DNA from: Apostichopus japonicus
Lineage: Eukaryota > Echinodermata > Holothuroidea > Aspidochirotida > Stichopodidae
Direction of reading: 5' to 3'
DNA: 64,000 bases
Assembly: GCF_037975245.1 (NCBI RefSeq)
Contig: NC_092577.1
Location: 27,275,398-27,339,397, forward strand
The translations under genes and the position numbers were made by a program. The notes under the pieces are model-generated. The model saw nothing but the letters and a program-made list of their open reading frames with translations. It made no database searches and was not told the DNA's origin. Below, in pieces: positions 14,201-24,800 of the stretch; positions within the stretch are counted from its first letter, which is position 1; every line of letters starts with the position of its first letter.

Positions 14201-16804
14201 ACACTACACCAGAGATCACATAGTAGCATATCATACAGCTACAATACCTACTACACCAGAGATCACATAGTAGCATATCATACAGCTACAGTACCTACTA
14301 CACAAGAGATCACATAGTAGCATATCATACAGCTACAGTACCCACTACACAAGAGATCACATAGTAGCATATCATACAGCTACATTACCCACTACACAAG
14401 AGATCACATAGTAGCATATCATACAGCTACAGTACCCACTACACAAGAGATCACATACTAGCATATCATACAGCTATAGTACCTACTACACAAGAGATCA
14501 CATAGTAGCATATCATACAGCTACAGTACCCACTACACAAGAGATCACATACTAGCATATCATACAGCTACATTACCCACTACACAAGAGATCACATAGT
14601 AGCATATCATACAGCTACAGTACCCACTACACAAGAGATCACATAGTAGCATATCATACAGCTACAGTACCTACTACACAAGAGATCACATACTAGCATA
14701 TCATACAGCTATAGTACCTACTACACAAGAGATCACATAGTAGCATATCATACAGCTACAGTACCCACTACACAAGAGATCACATAGTAGCATATCATAC
14801 AGCTACAGTACCTACTACACAAGAGATCACATAGTAGCATATCATACAGCTACAGTACCCACTACACAAGAGATCTCATAGTAGCATATCATACAGCTAC
14901 AGTACCTACTACACAAGAGATCACATAGTAGCATATCATACAGCTATAGTACCTACTACACAAGAGATCACATAGTAGCATATCATACAGCTACAGTACC
15001 CATTACACAAGAGATCACATAGTAGCATATCATACAGCTATAGTACCCACTACACAAGAGATCACATAGTAGCATATCATACAGCTACAGTACCCACTAC
15101 ACAAGAGATCACATAGTAGCATATCATACAGCTACATTACCCACTACACAAGAGATCACATAGTAGCATATCATATAGCTACAGTACCTACTACACAAGA
15201 GACCACATAGTAGCATATCATACAGCTACAATACCTACTACACAAGAGATCACATAGTAGCATATCATACAGCTACAGTACCCACTACACAAGAGATCAC
15301 ATAGTAGCATATCATACAGCTACAGTACCCACTACACCAGAGATCACATAGTAGCATATCATACAGCTACATTACCCACTACACCAGAGATCACATACTA
15401 GCATATCATACAGCTACAGTACCCACTACACAAGAGATCACATACTAGCATATCATACAGCTACAGTACCTACTACACAAGAGACCACATAGTAGCATAT
15501 CATACAGCTACAATACCTACTACACAAGAGATCACATAGTAGCATATCATACAGCTACAGTACCCACTACACAAGAGATCACATAGTAGCATATCATACA
15601 GCTACATTACCCACTACACCAGAGATCACATAGTAGCATATCATACAGCTACAGTTCCCACTACACAAGAGATCACATAGTAGCATATCATACAGCTACA
15701 TTACCCACTACACCAGAGATCACATAGTAGCATATCATACAGCTACAGTACCCACTACACCAGAGATCACATAGTAGCATATCATACAGCTACATTACAC
15801 ACTACACCAGAGATCACATAGTAGCATATCATACAGCTACAATACCTACTACACAAGAGATCACATACTAGCATATCATACAGCTACAGTACCTACTACA
15901 CAAGAGACCACATAGTAGCATATCATACAGCTACAATACCTACTACACAAGAGATCACATAGTAGCATATCATACAGCTACAGTACCCACTACACAAGAG
16001 ATCACATACTAGCATATCATACAGCTACAGTACCTACTACACAAGAGACCACATAGTAGCATATCATACAGCTACAGTACCCACTACACAAGAGATCACA
16101 TACTCGCATATCATACAGCTACAGTACCTACTACACAAGAGACCACATAGTAGCATATCATACAGCTACAATACCTACTACACAAGAGATCACATAGTAG
16201 CATATCATACAGCTACAGTACCCACTACACAAGAGATCACATAGTAGCATATCATACAGCTACATTACCCACTACACCAGAGATCACATAGTTTCCATGT
16301 CGAGAGTGTAAATCTTATAGAATAATTGTTAGTTATATGAGTGCTGTTTGTTTATGGTATTGCTGTTAGTTATTGCATTCCTTTAATTTCAACTATGGTA
16401 TTATTTCATAGAGCAAAAATAAAGCTCCACATCCCTTGGTACCATTATCTCAAGTGCTGTACCCTCATTTAAATCTACAACATAAACTACATATGCAATA
16501 CATAGCAAAGTGATTGGTCTTCAGTTTGAGGTTTGGGGAGAAGTAAACCTGGATCGAGGGTTACTGCTACTTTGTATACTTGCTCTCATGTTCCATAAAT
16601 TGAATTTCAGTTAAGTTTTAACTAATCATGTTTTGTTTTCACAGCTCCTTTTACTGGTTCCTGCATATTTTGGCTTTTTTGGCAATCATCTTTCTTCCTG
16701 GCAAAAAACGGACAAAGCCTTCCTCGACCACCAGTGAAATGAATGGCAGTTATAATCACAACAATTCTGAGAGTTTGTCCAACAATCACAGAAAGTCTGA
16801 TTGA
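2282..16804 (+). CDS. MBOAT2: MBOAT1/2-type lysophospholipid acyltransferase (spliced, first exon missing)
   Basis: Membrane-bound O-acyltransferase of the MBOAT1/2 (LPEAT1/LPCAT4) group, which transfers acyl groups from acyl-CoA to lysophospholipids at the ER. Coding exons: 2282-2427, 2972-3142, 4599-4654, 5964-6018, 7309-7486, 8510-8600, 8818-8919, 11217-11320, 12034-12231, 13041-13192 and 16645-16804, stop TGA at 16802-16804. All introns are GT-AG, phases agree, and the sum is 470 codons plus stop against about 520 residues in the human proteins; some 20 N-terminal residues are missing. Exon 12034-12231 carries the hallmark residues: Asn in DNWNITGARWLR (residue 314 of the visible part) and His in SSIWHGFYPGY (345). 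LLVGPCTFYTDY and DAINNCAGLGFNGYD are also family signatures. Many hydrophobic segments fit a multi-pass membrane protein. MBOAT1 versus MBOAT2 cannot be separated here; the gene may predate that duplication. Confidence 0.93.
5396..5640 (+). repeat. AGGTCA-rich dispersed repeat, short copy with conserved tail
   Basis: A single unit contains the perfect direct repeat AGGTCAAAGGTCA at 5407-5419, then the conserved tail at about 5445-5545 (ACACCCTCACTATACATTAC ... GCATTTTTGCATTCTGGTTT). A second partial unit follows. The same tail closes the arrays near 19240, 36840 and 43825 and, inverted, the one near 22850. The copy lies in the intron between MBOAT exons 4599-4654 and 5964-6018. Confidence 0.8.
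6385..6691 (+). pseudogene. Decayed THAP zinc-finger domain in an MBOAT intron
   Basis: Translation starting at ATG 6385 gives MPKNCVV, then, after a frame change, GCKNTSENRNLSFFTFPG, and after another change KRHRLWINFVRRTCKDF ... CLQAKICSEHLRNDDWNRG. This is the C2CH THAP pattern: early paired cysteines, a conserved FxFP-like segment, a Trp, then CxxH. THAP domains bind DNA and occur in P-element transposases and host THAP proteins. At least two frameshifts and an in-frame stop make it non-functional. It sits in an MBOAT intron on the same strand and is not part of that gene. A transposase origin is likely but not proven. Confidence 0.75.
6780..6960 (+). repeat. Dispersed repeat shared with 60095-60385
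   Basis: The stretch with AAGAATTGCTACCCA, GTTTCTGGTCAG and ACTGTCTC recurs in inverse orientation at about 60095-60385 in a TSEN2 intron. It begins shortly after the decayed THAP domain, so it may be the body or end of the same mobile element. No termini were resolved. Confidence 0.5.
7829..8017. mobile_element. 190-bp element with ~35-bp terminal inverted repeats
   Basis: The left end GGGGTTAATCAACGATCTAG is the near-exact inverse of the right end CTAGACCGTTGATTAACCCC, and the inverted match continues through GCGTTACTCACA on the left and TGTGAGTAATGC on the right. The centre has no coding content. A partial relative of the inner end (GCGTTACGCACAGGATTAA) recurs near 8180. A target duplication is not clear. 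It lies in an MBOAT intron. Confidence 0.7.
8985..10380. repeat. AGGTCA-rich repeat units in both orientations
   Basis: A degenerate inverted tail lies near 8990-9060. Forward units occupy about 9466-9720, with a perfect AGGTCAAAGGTCA at 9622-9634, and inverted units about 9950-10380, recognisable by TGACCTTTGACA and the phrase for 'caaggttttcacaa'. The whole block is in the long MBOAT intron 8920-11216. Units are about 125-145 bp. Confidence 0.75.
10485..11115. repeat. 41-bp minisatellite
   Basis: Tandem copies of a unit containing CATATATACATTCAAGTTTA and CATCATGGTTACCCA, period 41 bp, with some copies shortened by about 6 bp through loss of the TATATA segment. It ends about 100 bp before the acceptor of MBOAT exon 11217-11320. 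Open frames across it are repeat artefacts. Confidence 0.9.
12640..12745 (+). mobile_element. 3' end of a CR1/L2-like LINE
   Basis: The sequence GTGAAGTGCTTTGAGATC ... GTAAAGCGCTATATAAG ... AATAAATTATTATCATTATT is the typical 3' terminal segment of CR1/L2-type LINEs, ending in a short ATT-rich microsatellite. Only the tail is present; no coding sequence. It lies in the MBOAT intron 12232-13040. A related tail closes the fragment at 50210-50568. Confidence 0.65.
13230..16292. repeat. 3-kb satellite-like array of 47-bp units in the last MBOAT intron
   Basis: About 65 tandem copies of a 47-bp unit containing CATATCATACAGCTACAGTA and CTACACAAGAGATCACATAG. Units differ at a few recurring positions (cccac or ctac; acaag or accag; gatca, gacca or atatca). 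The rare variant block beginning ACCACATAGTAGTATATCAT recurs at 13275, 13651 and 13980, spacings of 376 and 329 bp, exactly 8 and 7 units. This shows amplification in multi-unit blocks. The array starts about 40 bp after the donor of exon 13041-13192, so it must be spliced out. Confidence 0.95.
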
Positions 16805-17965
16805 ATTCAATTTTAAGTTAATCCTATTAGTAGGTTTAGATGAGTACATACTAATTATCTCATACTCTTGCAGCTTCTCTCTATAAAGCTTAAATACCGG
16901 TTAACTGTACAGTTAGCTCTTAGTATCATGTAATGCCAATGAAATCTTCAAATTTCATATTTTACAAATGGGTTGAATTGTTTTATAAATTGAGGTTGAT
17001 TGCTATTTGCAAATTATTATTACTAAGTGAAGATATTTTGTTGCAGTAGTGTTTTATGATCTGCTTAAACTATTGACTAATGAATCATTGATGTGCCACA
17101 TAAGCTATTCAAGATGAAGTTATCCATTGGCAGTTTCACCAGTTATAACATGGAATGAAATACAGCATGCAATGTAGTGTGGCTTCCCACTGATATTGTT
17201 AGCAGAGATGTTGTTCATATAATTGCTACCATCTAAAGGCCTGGATGGTTATGTTTGGTAGAGTAACTGTTGGTATTTACAAGGGTGCTTGGTCTAACCT
17301 CCACCCTACCAACAAATTTCTTTCACAAGTTTAACCATCCAATAACATGGGCAATTTTTTGTCAGGTTCATGTATATTTCAAGTGACCCCTAAAGATTTC
17401 TCTCCAAGAGCAGATACTCAGATTTCTATTTTATTTATTGATATTTGCAATTGCTTTGCTTTTAGTTACTGCAATCTAATTTTAATTCCTTTTCTTTTTC
17501 CACTTTACACTGATTCCTATGTAAAAGATGCATCATTGTAAATATTTGACAGAATACTTTCAATTCTGACAAACATGTTTTTCTTAATCCTGATTTATAG
17601 GTCTCCTAGCCTTGTCTGATCATCAGAGGCTGCATTTTGAATTCTACTCACAACTGTTTTAATTCTGAATACTGGTATTCAAATCATGTCTGCACTAGAG
17701 CCAGCACAATCTCGATGTCTTTCGTTGACAATGATGACAATTTTTCTAGAAAATGTCAGATCGCACCGGATTTGCCAGTAATCTTATGGAATATATGTAT
17801 TGTTCAGCTAATTTGTAACACCATTTCAGTAGCTGCTTGGTTCTGTAGAGGTGAATCATTTGAAATCATATGGTTCGTATTTGTAATGTATGCCTGTATT
17901 GACATGAAGGAATTGAGTAAATTGCAACATTAGGAGAAACCTTCAAATAAAGGGAAATAATATGA
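16805..17965 (+). other. Probable 3' UTR of the MBOAT gene with polyadenylation signal
   Basis: AT-rich sequence after the MBOAT stop codon. The best polyadenylation signal is AATAAA at 17946-17951, just before the 63-bp tandem array; the end of the transcript is inferred from it. The short open frames here (for example at 17637-17933) match nothing I recognise. Confidence 0.5.
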
Positions 17966-18059
17966 ATTGGAAATTGATATCACTTGTGTGTCTAATGTAG
18001 AGAACCAGGTTTTGATGGTATCACTAAAGTATGATGCATGACATTCTGTGAACATGGAC

Positions 18060-18670
18060 CGACCAGTATTATTGAATAAACTGGTAATTGACTGATATTG
18101 AGGTACTCTGTTAACTTGGACCAACCAGTAGTGAGAGAAAGAACTGGAAATTGACTGATATTGAGGTACTGTTAACTTGGACCCACCAGTAGTGAGAGAA
18201 AGAACTGGTAATTGACTGATATTGAGGTACTCTGTTAACTTGGACCCACCAGTAGTGAGAGAAAGAACTGGTAATTGACTGATATTGAGGTACTCTGTTA
18301 ACTTGGACCCACCAGTAGTGAGAGAAAGAACTGGTAATTGACTGATATTGAGGTACTGTTAACTTGGACCCACCAGTAGTGAGAGAAAGAACTGGTAATT
18401 GACTGATATTGAGGTACTCTGTTAACTTCGACCCACCAGTAGTGAGAGAAAGAACTGGTAATTGACTGATATTGAGGTACTCTGTTAACTTCGACCCACC
18501 AGTATTGAGAGAAAGAACTGGTAATTGACTGATATTGAGGTACTCTGTTAACTTGGACCCACCAGTAGTGAGGGAATAAACTGGTAATTGACTGATATTG
18601 AGGTACTCTGTTAACTTGGACCCACCAGTAGTGAGGGAATAAACTGGTAATTGACTGATATTGAGGTAGT
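18060..18670. repeat. 63-bp minisatellite
   Basis: About ten head-to-tail copies of a 63-bp unit (ACTGGTAATTGACTGATATT, then GAGGTACTCTGTTAACTTGG and ACCCACCAGTAGTGAGAGAA); some copies are 61 bp through loss of CT. Because 63 is divisible by 3, the - strand stays open for 190 codons with a 21-residue repeat. I treat that frame as an artefact: no known domain, no flanking exons. Confidence 0.93.
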
Positions 18671-18689
18671 TCTCATCAACCATGATTTA

Positions 18690-19600
18690 CATCCAGATTG
18701 AATCCTCCGGGGTGAAATTGTGAAAACCTTGTAAACACGATATTTCAAGAAGGGAAGGTCGGACCAACTTCATATTTAGTGTGTAGAAATACCACATTGA
18801 TTACAAGACGTTTATTGTTTTTGGTGGAGGTCAAAGGTCATTCGGGGTCACCAGGGGTGAAATTGTGAAAACCTTGTAAACACGATATCTCAAGAAGGGA
18901 ATCATGGGCAGACCTCATATTTGGTGTGTAGGGGTACCACATTGTGTAAAAGAAGCCTATTGTTTTTGGTGGAGGTCATTTAGGGTCACCAGGGGTCAAA
19001 TTGTGAAAACCTTGTAAATATATCTCAATACTGGAAGCTTGGGCACCTATAATTTAGTGTATAGAAGTACCACATTGAGTTAAAGAAGCCCATTGTTGTT
19101 GGTGGAGGTCGAAGGTCATTTGTAGTCGTCAGAGGTCAAATTGTGAAAACATTGTAAACATGACATCCCAATATTGGAAGCCTTTTGATTTTGGTGGAAG
19201 TCAAAGGTCATATGGGAACAGGTCAAATCGTGAAAGCCTTGTAAACATGTGCACCCTCACTATACATTACGTCAGATTCATGAAGAAAACTGCTTGTTAC
19301 ATCATAGAAAACAACAATGCATATTTGCATTCTGGTTTTTATTCCTTGCCCGAAGCAAAAGGAATATACGCGATGGTGTGTGTATGTGACTCTTGCTTGT
19401 AATCACGATACCTCAAAAAGTTAATGGTGGATTGACTTCATACTAAGTGTGTGGATCCCTCATTGAGTACAAGAAGCCTATTGTTTCTGTGCGTTCAGTG
19501 GTCATTTGGTGAGTGCAAGAATCTCATTGGAATTGATAATGGTCAAAGGTCACATGGGGTCAACAGGCATCAAAGTCTGAAAACCTTTTAAACTCCAAAA
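18690..19600 (+). repeat. AGGTCA-rich ~143-bp tandem array with tail, plus a second head
   Basis: Four to five tandem units follow the 63-bp array. One carries a perfect AGGTCAAAGGTCA at 18828-18840; others have one-base variants (AGGTCGAAGGTCA, AAGTCAAAGGTCA). The conserved tail is at about 19240-19340. A new head (GAAGCAAAAGGAATATACGC followed by a GTGTGTGT tract) and a further partial unit run to about 19600. Confidence 0.85.
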
Positions 19601-20820
19601 TTAAAGGTACACTTAATCTGTGAATTCTCCAATGCTATGATTTGCTTTTCGTGAACATAGTTTGGTCAAGTTCAGTTCTGTGAAAGGGCTCTATAGGTCT
19701 TCAACAAAACATACCCTGGTGATGAGATCTACTTCAGAGTTCATACTCTTGCTTTAATGTGCTCTTAAACAACCTATCAGTTTTCACCCTCTGAGTTTCA
19801 AGGTGTCAACAGGTTACGGTGGTGGAAAACTTGGGCCATTTTCTCAAAATATTTCAGTGTATAAACAATGTCATGTATGTAACTCTCAACAACTATGAAT
19901 GGGATTTGCAGGCTCAAAATTGGTAAAATGTGTCTATATATCACATAGGAAGACTGTTCTTTCATTTAGGATTATAAATTGTGGTTGATGCCCACAAGGG
20001 ATTGCTACCATCCTTTTCTGGTGTTTTCACTAAATTCTTGGACAAATTTTACTCACTTGCTCTACATTAGATAGTTACTTTGAATTTGGAAAAATTTGTA
20101 TGGCAAGGAATTACAAGGCTTAAAGCAAAGGAACCTATGCAGTCAGTTTCGTGTGTGTGTGTGCGTCTGTGACAGTTACTTTGGTCCGAGATAACTCAAC
20201 AACAGAGTGATGGGTATTCGTCATACTTGCTCTGTAGATGTATTATAGTGAGAATGTGGGCCCTATTGTTTTTGGCGCACTTAATGAACCACTATGTTTT
20301 TGGGCCAAATATGTTTGGGACCATTTAAGCAAATATTTTTATCAGGCTCAATTATTTTGGGAGGGGCCAAAAGTTTAAAATTGCAATAACTCCACAATCT
20401 TAAGTCAGATTGTGTCCAAACTTGGAATACAGTTGTTGGTTACCAGCTGGTATGTGTGGGCATAAATATGAGGATATTGGGTAATGTCTTACAACACTTT
20501 AATATTCCACTAAGCTCTTGTTTATTTCTCAAACTTTCCTGGGTGTAAGATGACGCTGAATTCTGCTCCAATTTTGGGATGGAGTTAGCATCAGTTTTGG
20601 GACAGACTTTTGATTTTCACTGAGGGGTATGACACCCCCCCACCCCTACCTGGACTGTTCGTCTCCGAAAATGGGACACATCAAATGAGGAATTACAGAA
20701 AAACAGAAAACAAGTTGCGAAGTTTCATGAGCATAGTATTCATTTCTGACAATATTTTTCAATATTAAGATAGCTAGCATAATATATATATTGAATATTG
20801 TACTATGAGTTTCTAGGTAA
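19600..20820. other. Intergenic sequence with one repeat head, no gene seen
   Basis: No exon or RNA gene recognised. At about 20105-20190 the head of the AGGTCA repeat family recurs (GCAAAGGAACCTATGCAGTC and a GTGTGTGTGTGCGTCTGTGAC-like tract). The rest is AT-rich unique-looking sequence. Confidence 0.4.
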
Positions 20821-21180
20821 AGTGTGTGAAGACTCGCGCAAAAAGAAAAGCCTAATGCCGGTAATCTGACCTAGTTTCGTATGAGGTGTAAAAATAGTGT
20901 TAGATACCACCATCGATCCCAGAAAATACACACACAGCTTGCTACCGTCGGTAATTAGACACTTAGTGTACAGTCAGTACATACAGCTGCGGTCAATACC
21001 CACGTCACAGTGTACAAACGATACAGCGATGGAAACCTCAGGTCCAGCTAAAGATAACAAGGTATCACGTTTCATTACTGTCTGCATTTTGTAGCGACAA
21101 GAGAAAATTTCACTTGAAATAAACGGAAAGTTAACTTTTTCACAGGACGGCACACAGTTTGGGGCGAGTCTTCAATGCCT
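20821..21180. mobile_element. TTAA-targeting MITE, copy 1
   Basis: A 360-bp element whose ends are inverted repeats: AGTGTGTGAAGACTCGCGC on the left and GAGTCTTCAATGCCT on the right. The right flank is TTAA (21181-21184); the left flank is GTAA, one base off. Two further copies at 54993-55359 and 56222-56581 have TTAA on both sides. TTAA target choice is typical of piggyBac and Kolobok transposons. Short open frames inside are not genes. Confidence 0.8.
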
Positions 21181-21734
21181 TTAACATACATTTGTATATG
21201 AATTGTGATCTGACAAACATCAGTAATCAGAGGTACAGGAAGTAGAAGCACAGTAACTTTAGCAACAAATCCATGGCAGTGACATAACCAGATGCTTAGG
21301 ATGTACAAAAGCTTAAGATAATTACAGAACTGAGAGACAGAAAAATACAGTCACAGGAGGTCACCAAATATACCTATTACCGATAATGGTTTCTACCCGG
21401 TCAGGGTAGCCCCCCACCCCCCCAACCCCTACTTTCTTACCCTAAAAAAATCCATTATAGAGTCTGCACAACATGTAGTTAACTCAAACTGATACCTTGA
21501 CTAGACAGGTTCACCAAACTCTTGTACTCTCCCTGCATTAATCATAAATAATAATCAGTAGTTATTTTTACGACACATAAGCGACCACAAATGGGCTTAA
21601 GGATTACAACTTACACGTCGAGTGGCTTCCAATTCAACATTTTTCAAATCAAATTTGGAATTTGTTCAATTTAGAAAGTCATTTCAGATAAGAAACCGAA
21701 GATTGCTCTTGGATGAAACACCAACCTTACTATG

Positions 21735-21826
21735 ACCCGGCTGGGTATCCAACCCGAAACCTCCCGATTGCTAAGCCTTATGGCTTCAATTGCCACCGTC
21801 TTTATCCACTCGGCCACAGCACCGGT
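21735..21826 (-). repeat. tRNA-like sequence, probably a tRNA-derived SINE head
   Basis: On the - strand the sequence contains TGGCCGAGTGG, a perfect pol III A box as in Ser/Leu tRNAs. A possible anticodon arm follows (GTGGC, 7-base loop AATTGAA, GCCAT), with a long variable region, and a weaker B box (GTTGGATACC in place of GGTTCGANNCC). The acceptor stem pairs poorly. A working tRNA is unlikely; a SINE head or tRNA pseudogene fits better. Confidence 0.45.
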
Positions 21827-21839
21827 CTAATTGCATTCA

Positions 21840-24800
21840 CTATAGTCCTCCTCCTGTGAGAGGAGATGTGCTGGCATTAGCTTCCTTGAGACACTGTTAC
21901 ATGAGAATGTATCTTTCAGATTTAAAACCAATCTCCACATCAACCCTCTAGTTCTTCCAGTTCTGGTTCTACTAGTAGACACTAATGGTAGCTCAAATAA
22001 ACCAGCAAAATGAATATTCATAGCATCTAGAATTTTAATTACCTCGGGGGAAACAAACTGTATTGATGAACAAGTCTTTGGGATCTTTTAAAGTCTGAGA
22101 ATCGGGGAACATTGATGTTTTATCACTCAATGATGCTCGCAGAACCTGAAATATTTACAATCTTCTTCCATTCTAAACTTGGACATGCCAACTCTCCAAG
22201 TTTCTGGGGAAATCTCTCACTTGTGATGTGATCATCTCCCTATAAAATTGGAGCTCTCAACAAATTTTTAAATCAAAGATGGGCCACTTGTTAATTTGCA
22301 TTAGAGATGTGGAGCAAATTTAGTTAGATCTTACCCAAATCTCCCTCCTTTGTCCTTGTTCCAAGATTTTTGGTCTGAAAATTTTGAAATCTAATTTGAA
22401 AGCTAAGTTGGTGAGTAGTTAAGACTACAAAATGCAACAGAAGAAATACCAAATATACAAGCACTTGCATTTGGTGCATTTGGAATTACTTTTTATGACA
22501 CTTCACTGTAGAGAGAACTTGCCAAAGGGGCTTGGGAAACATTAATGTGAACTCCTCAAGTGCACAATCCATACACAGTATATCCTCTCCACCAACTGGA
22601 TGACAATGGTGAAACCAAAGAGATTGATGACAATGGTGAAACCAAAGAGATTGGTAGCAGAGGCTGGCCTTCAACCTGATGTCATCAGAGGTATCGGTCA
22701 CCTTTTCAGTTTCTTCATCTGTAACGGAAACATAGAGAGGTTGCACGTCATTTACCTTGTTTCAATCTCATTCCTTTAAGATCAGATTTTCAGAAGTAAT
22801 GACCACATACATCGAACAAACTTGTCTTGGGTAAAAAACAAGAAAACAAAAATGCATTGTGGTTTCAATGACTTAACATGAGCAATGTTTCTTCACGAAT
22901 CTGAGGAAATGTATAGTGAGGGTGTACAACATACTTGATCTTAGTAATACAGTGAAAGCCAGTGTGATGTGACAAACAATAAATTCACAATGACATAGGC
23001 TGTCCTGAAATGACCATTGACCTCAACAACAGGCTTCCTGTACTAAATGTGATACATCAACATACTAAATATGACATCTGTCCTTGTTGAAAAATTGTGT
23101 AAAACATGGTTTCACAATTTGAAATCGAATGACCATTGACCTCCACCCACAACATTAGGCTTCATGTGCTCAAATGTGGTACAATTACATACCAAATATG
23201 CAATCTGTCCAAGCTTCCCTTGCAATATTATGTTTAGGATGGTGTGTTAGTGTAGAGAGACAGGTAAGAGGGGAGTGAAGTAAAAGTTTGGCGTTTGTTG
23301 ACTTCAAATCACCTTTGATCACCAAAATCAATAGGCTTCTTTTACTCAATGTAATACACCTTCATACCAAAGTATGAGTTCTGCCCAAGCTTCCAATATT
23401 GAGATATCATGCTTACAATGTTTTCACAATTTGACCCCTGGTGACCCCAAATGCCATTTAACCTCCACCAAAAACTATAGGCTTCTTGCACTCAATAAAC
23501 ATAATAATATACATCATAAAATATACAAAATAAATATGAGATCTGCCCAAGCTTACCTTCTTGAGATATCGTGTTAACATGGTTTTCTCAATTTGACCCC
23601 TGGTGACCCCAAATGACCTTTGACCTCCAAAAAAAAACAATAGGCTTCTGGTACTTAATGTTATACACCTTCATACCAAGTGTTATCTGTGCAAGCTTCC
23701 AATATTGAGATATCATGTTTTAAAGGTTTTCACAATTTGACCGCTGATGACCCCAAATGACTTTTGCCCTCCACCAAATACAATAGGCTTCTTTTACTCA
23801 ATGTGACACTTCTACACATCAAATATGAAGTTGGTCTGACCTTCCCTTCTTCAGATGTCCTGTTTTCAAGCTGGGCGTCATACACGGGCACACACACATG
23901 AATGCAAAGGTTACGATTATCATCGAGACCAAAAACCCCCCGCCCTCCTCCTTCTTTCCAACCTTATATCCATCGACACAAGTCAAATAGTAATTACTAT
24001 CGGTCAACTCACTGCTTCTTTCATGCAGTTCTTGAATGCATGGAACTCCTTGTCACAAATTCTAGGTTTGACGTCATTTTTTGAGATGCACAAAGCATAG
24101 GCGGATGCCTGTTGGTAGCAAAAAAGTATAAATTGAATGCTGAAATGTGATCATCACCCTAATGTTCATATGAAGGCTGATGTTAATCATTTCTAGGATG
24201 GTTACAATATAATATTCTTTTGTGATGATATGAAAGTTTTCTCAAATTCAACTTGTTTGAGTCTCTGGTATTTTAATCTAATTCAGTAACATTTAATATG
24301 AGTCCATGTTTCATAAATTATATCTTTATTCATAAATTGTGAAAAATCAACATATATGATGGTGATAAATGATCACAAGCAACCAATACCATAATTCTTC
24401 TTGATAACTTTGTGAGTATTGTTTATGGTAATCATACATCCTATCCTAGTGCAGTTTCTAATAGACAATTACTAAAACTTGAGATATAGTCTACCTCCAC
24501 ATCTATATCATTGAAAGCTGGTTAAGCTCAAGATGTCAATCTAAAGCAATCCTGTGGCCATAAAGCAGGGCTTCTCAATTCTCTACAAATGCCAGAGAAA
24601 CACCATGGTAGGAGTAAAAGGGCACAAGGATTCAAAACAATACTTACACCGAGTGCAAGAAGCCTCAGGGTGCTGAAACAGACTTTAGGTCAATTTCATT
24701 TCTTTTTCACAGGCTAGATTGAAATCTTTAGTTGGCTATACCATTGAGAATCTTTGCTATAAACCAATCATAATGTAAGATTTAACACTTTTTTACTAGG

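Noticed and set aside
13230-16292. CRISPR-like array of regular repeats
   Set aside because: The 47-bp units are contiguous with no unique spacers; it is a eukaryotic tandem satellite in an intron.
18111-18683. 190-codon - strand frame with a 21-residue repeat (NISQLPVLSLTTGGSKLTEYL-like)
   Set aside because: Product of the 63-bp tandem array, whose period is divisible by 3; changes frame with the 61-bp units.
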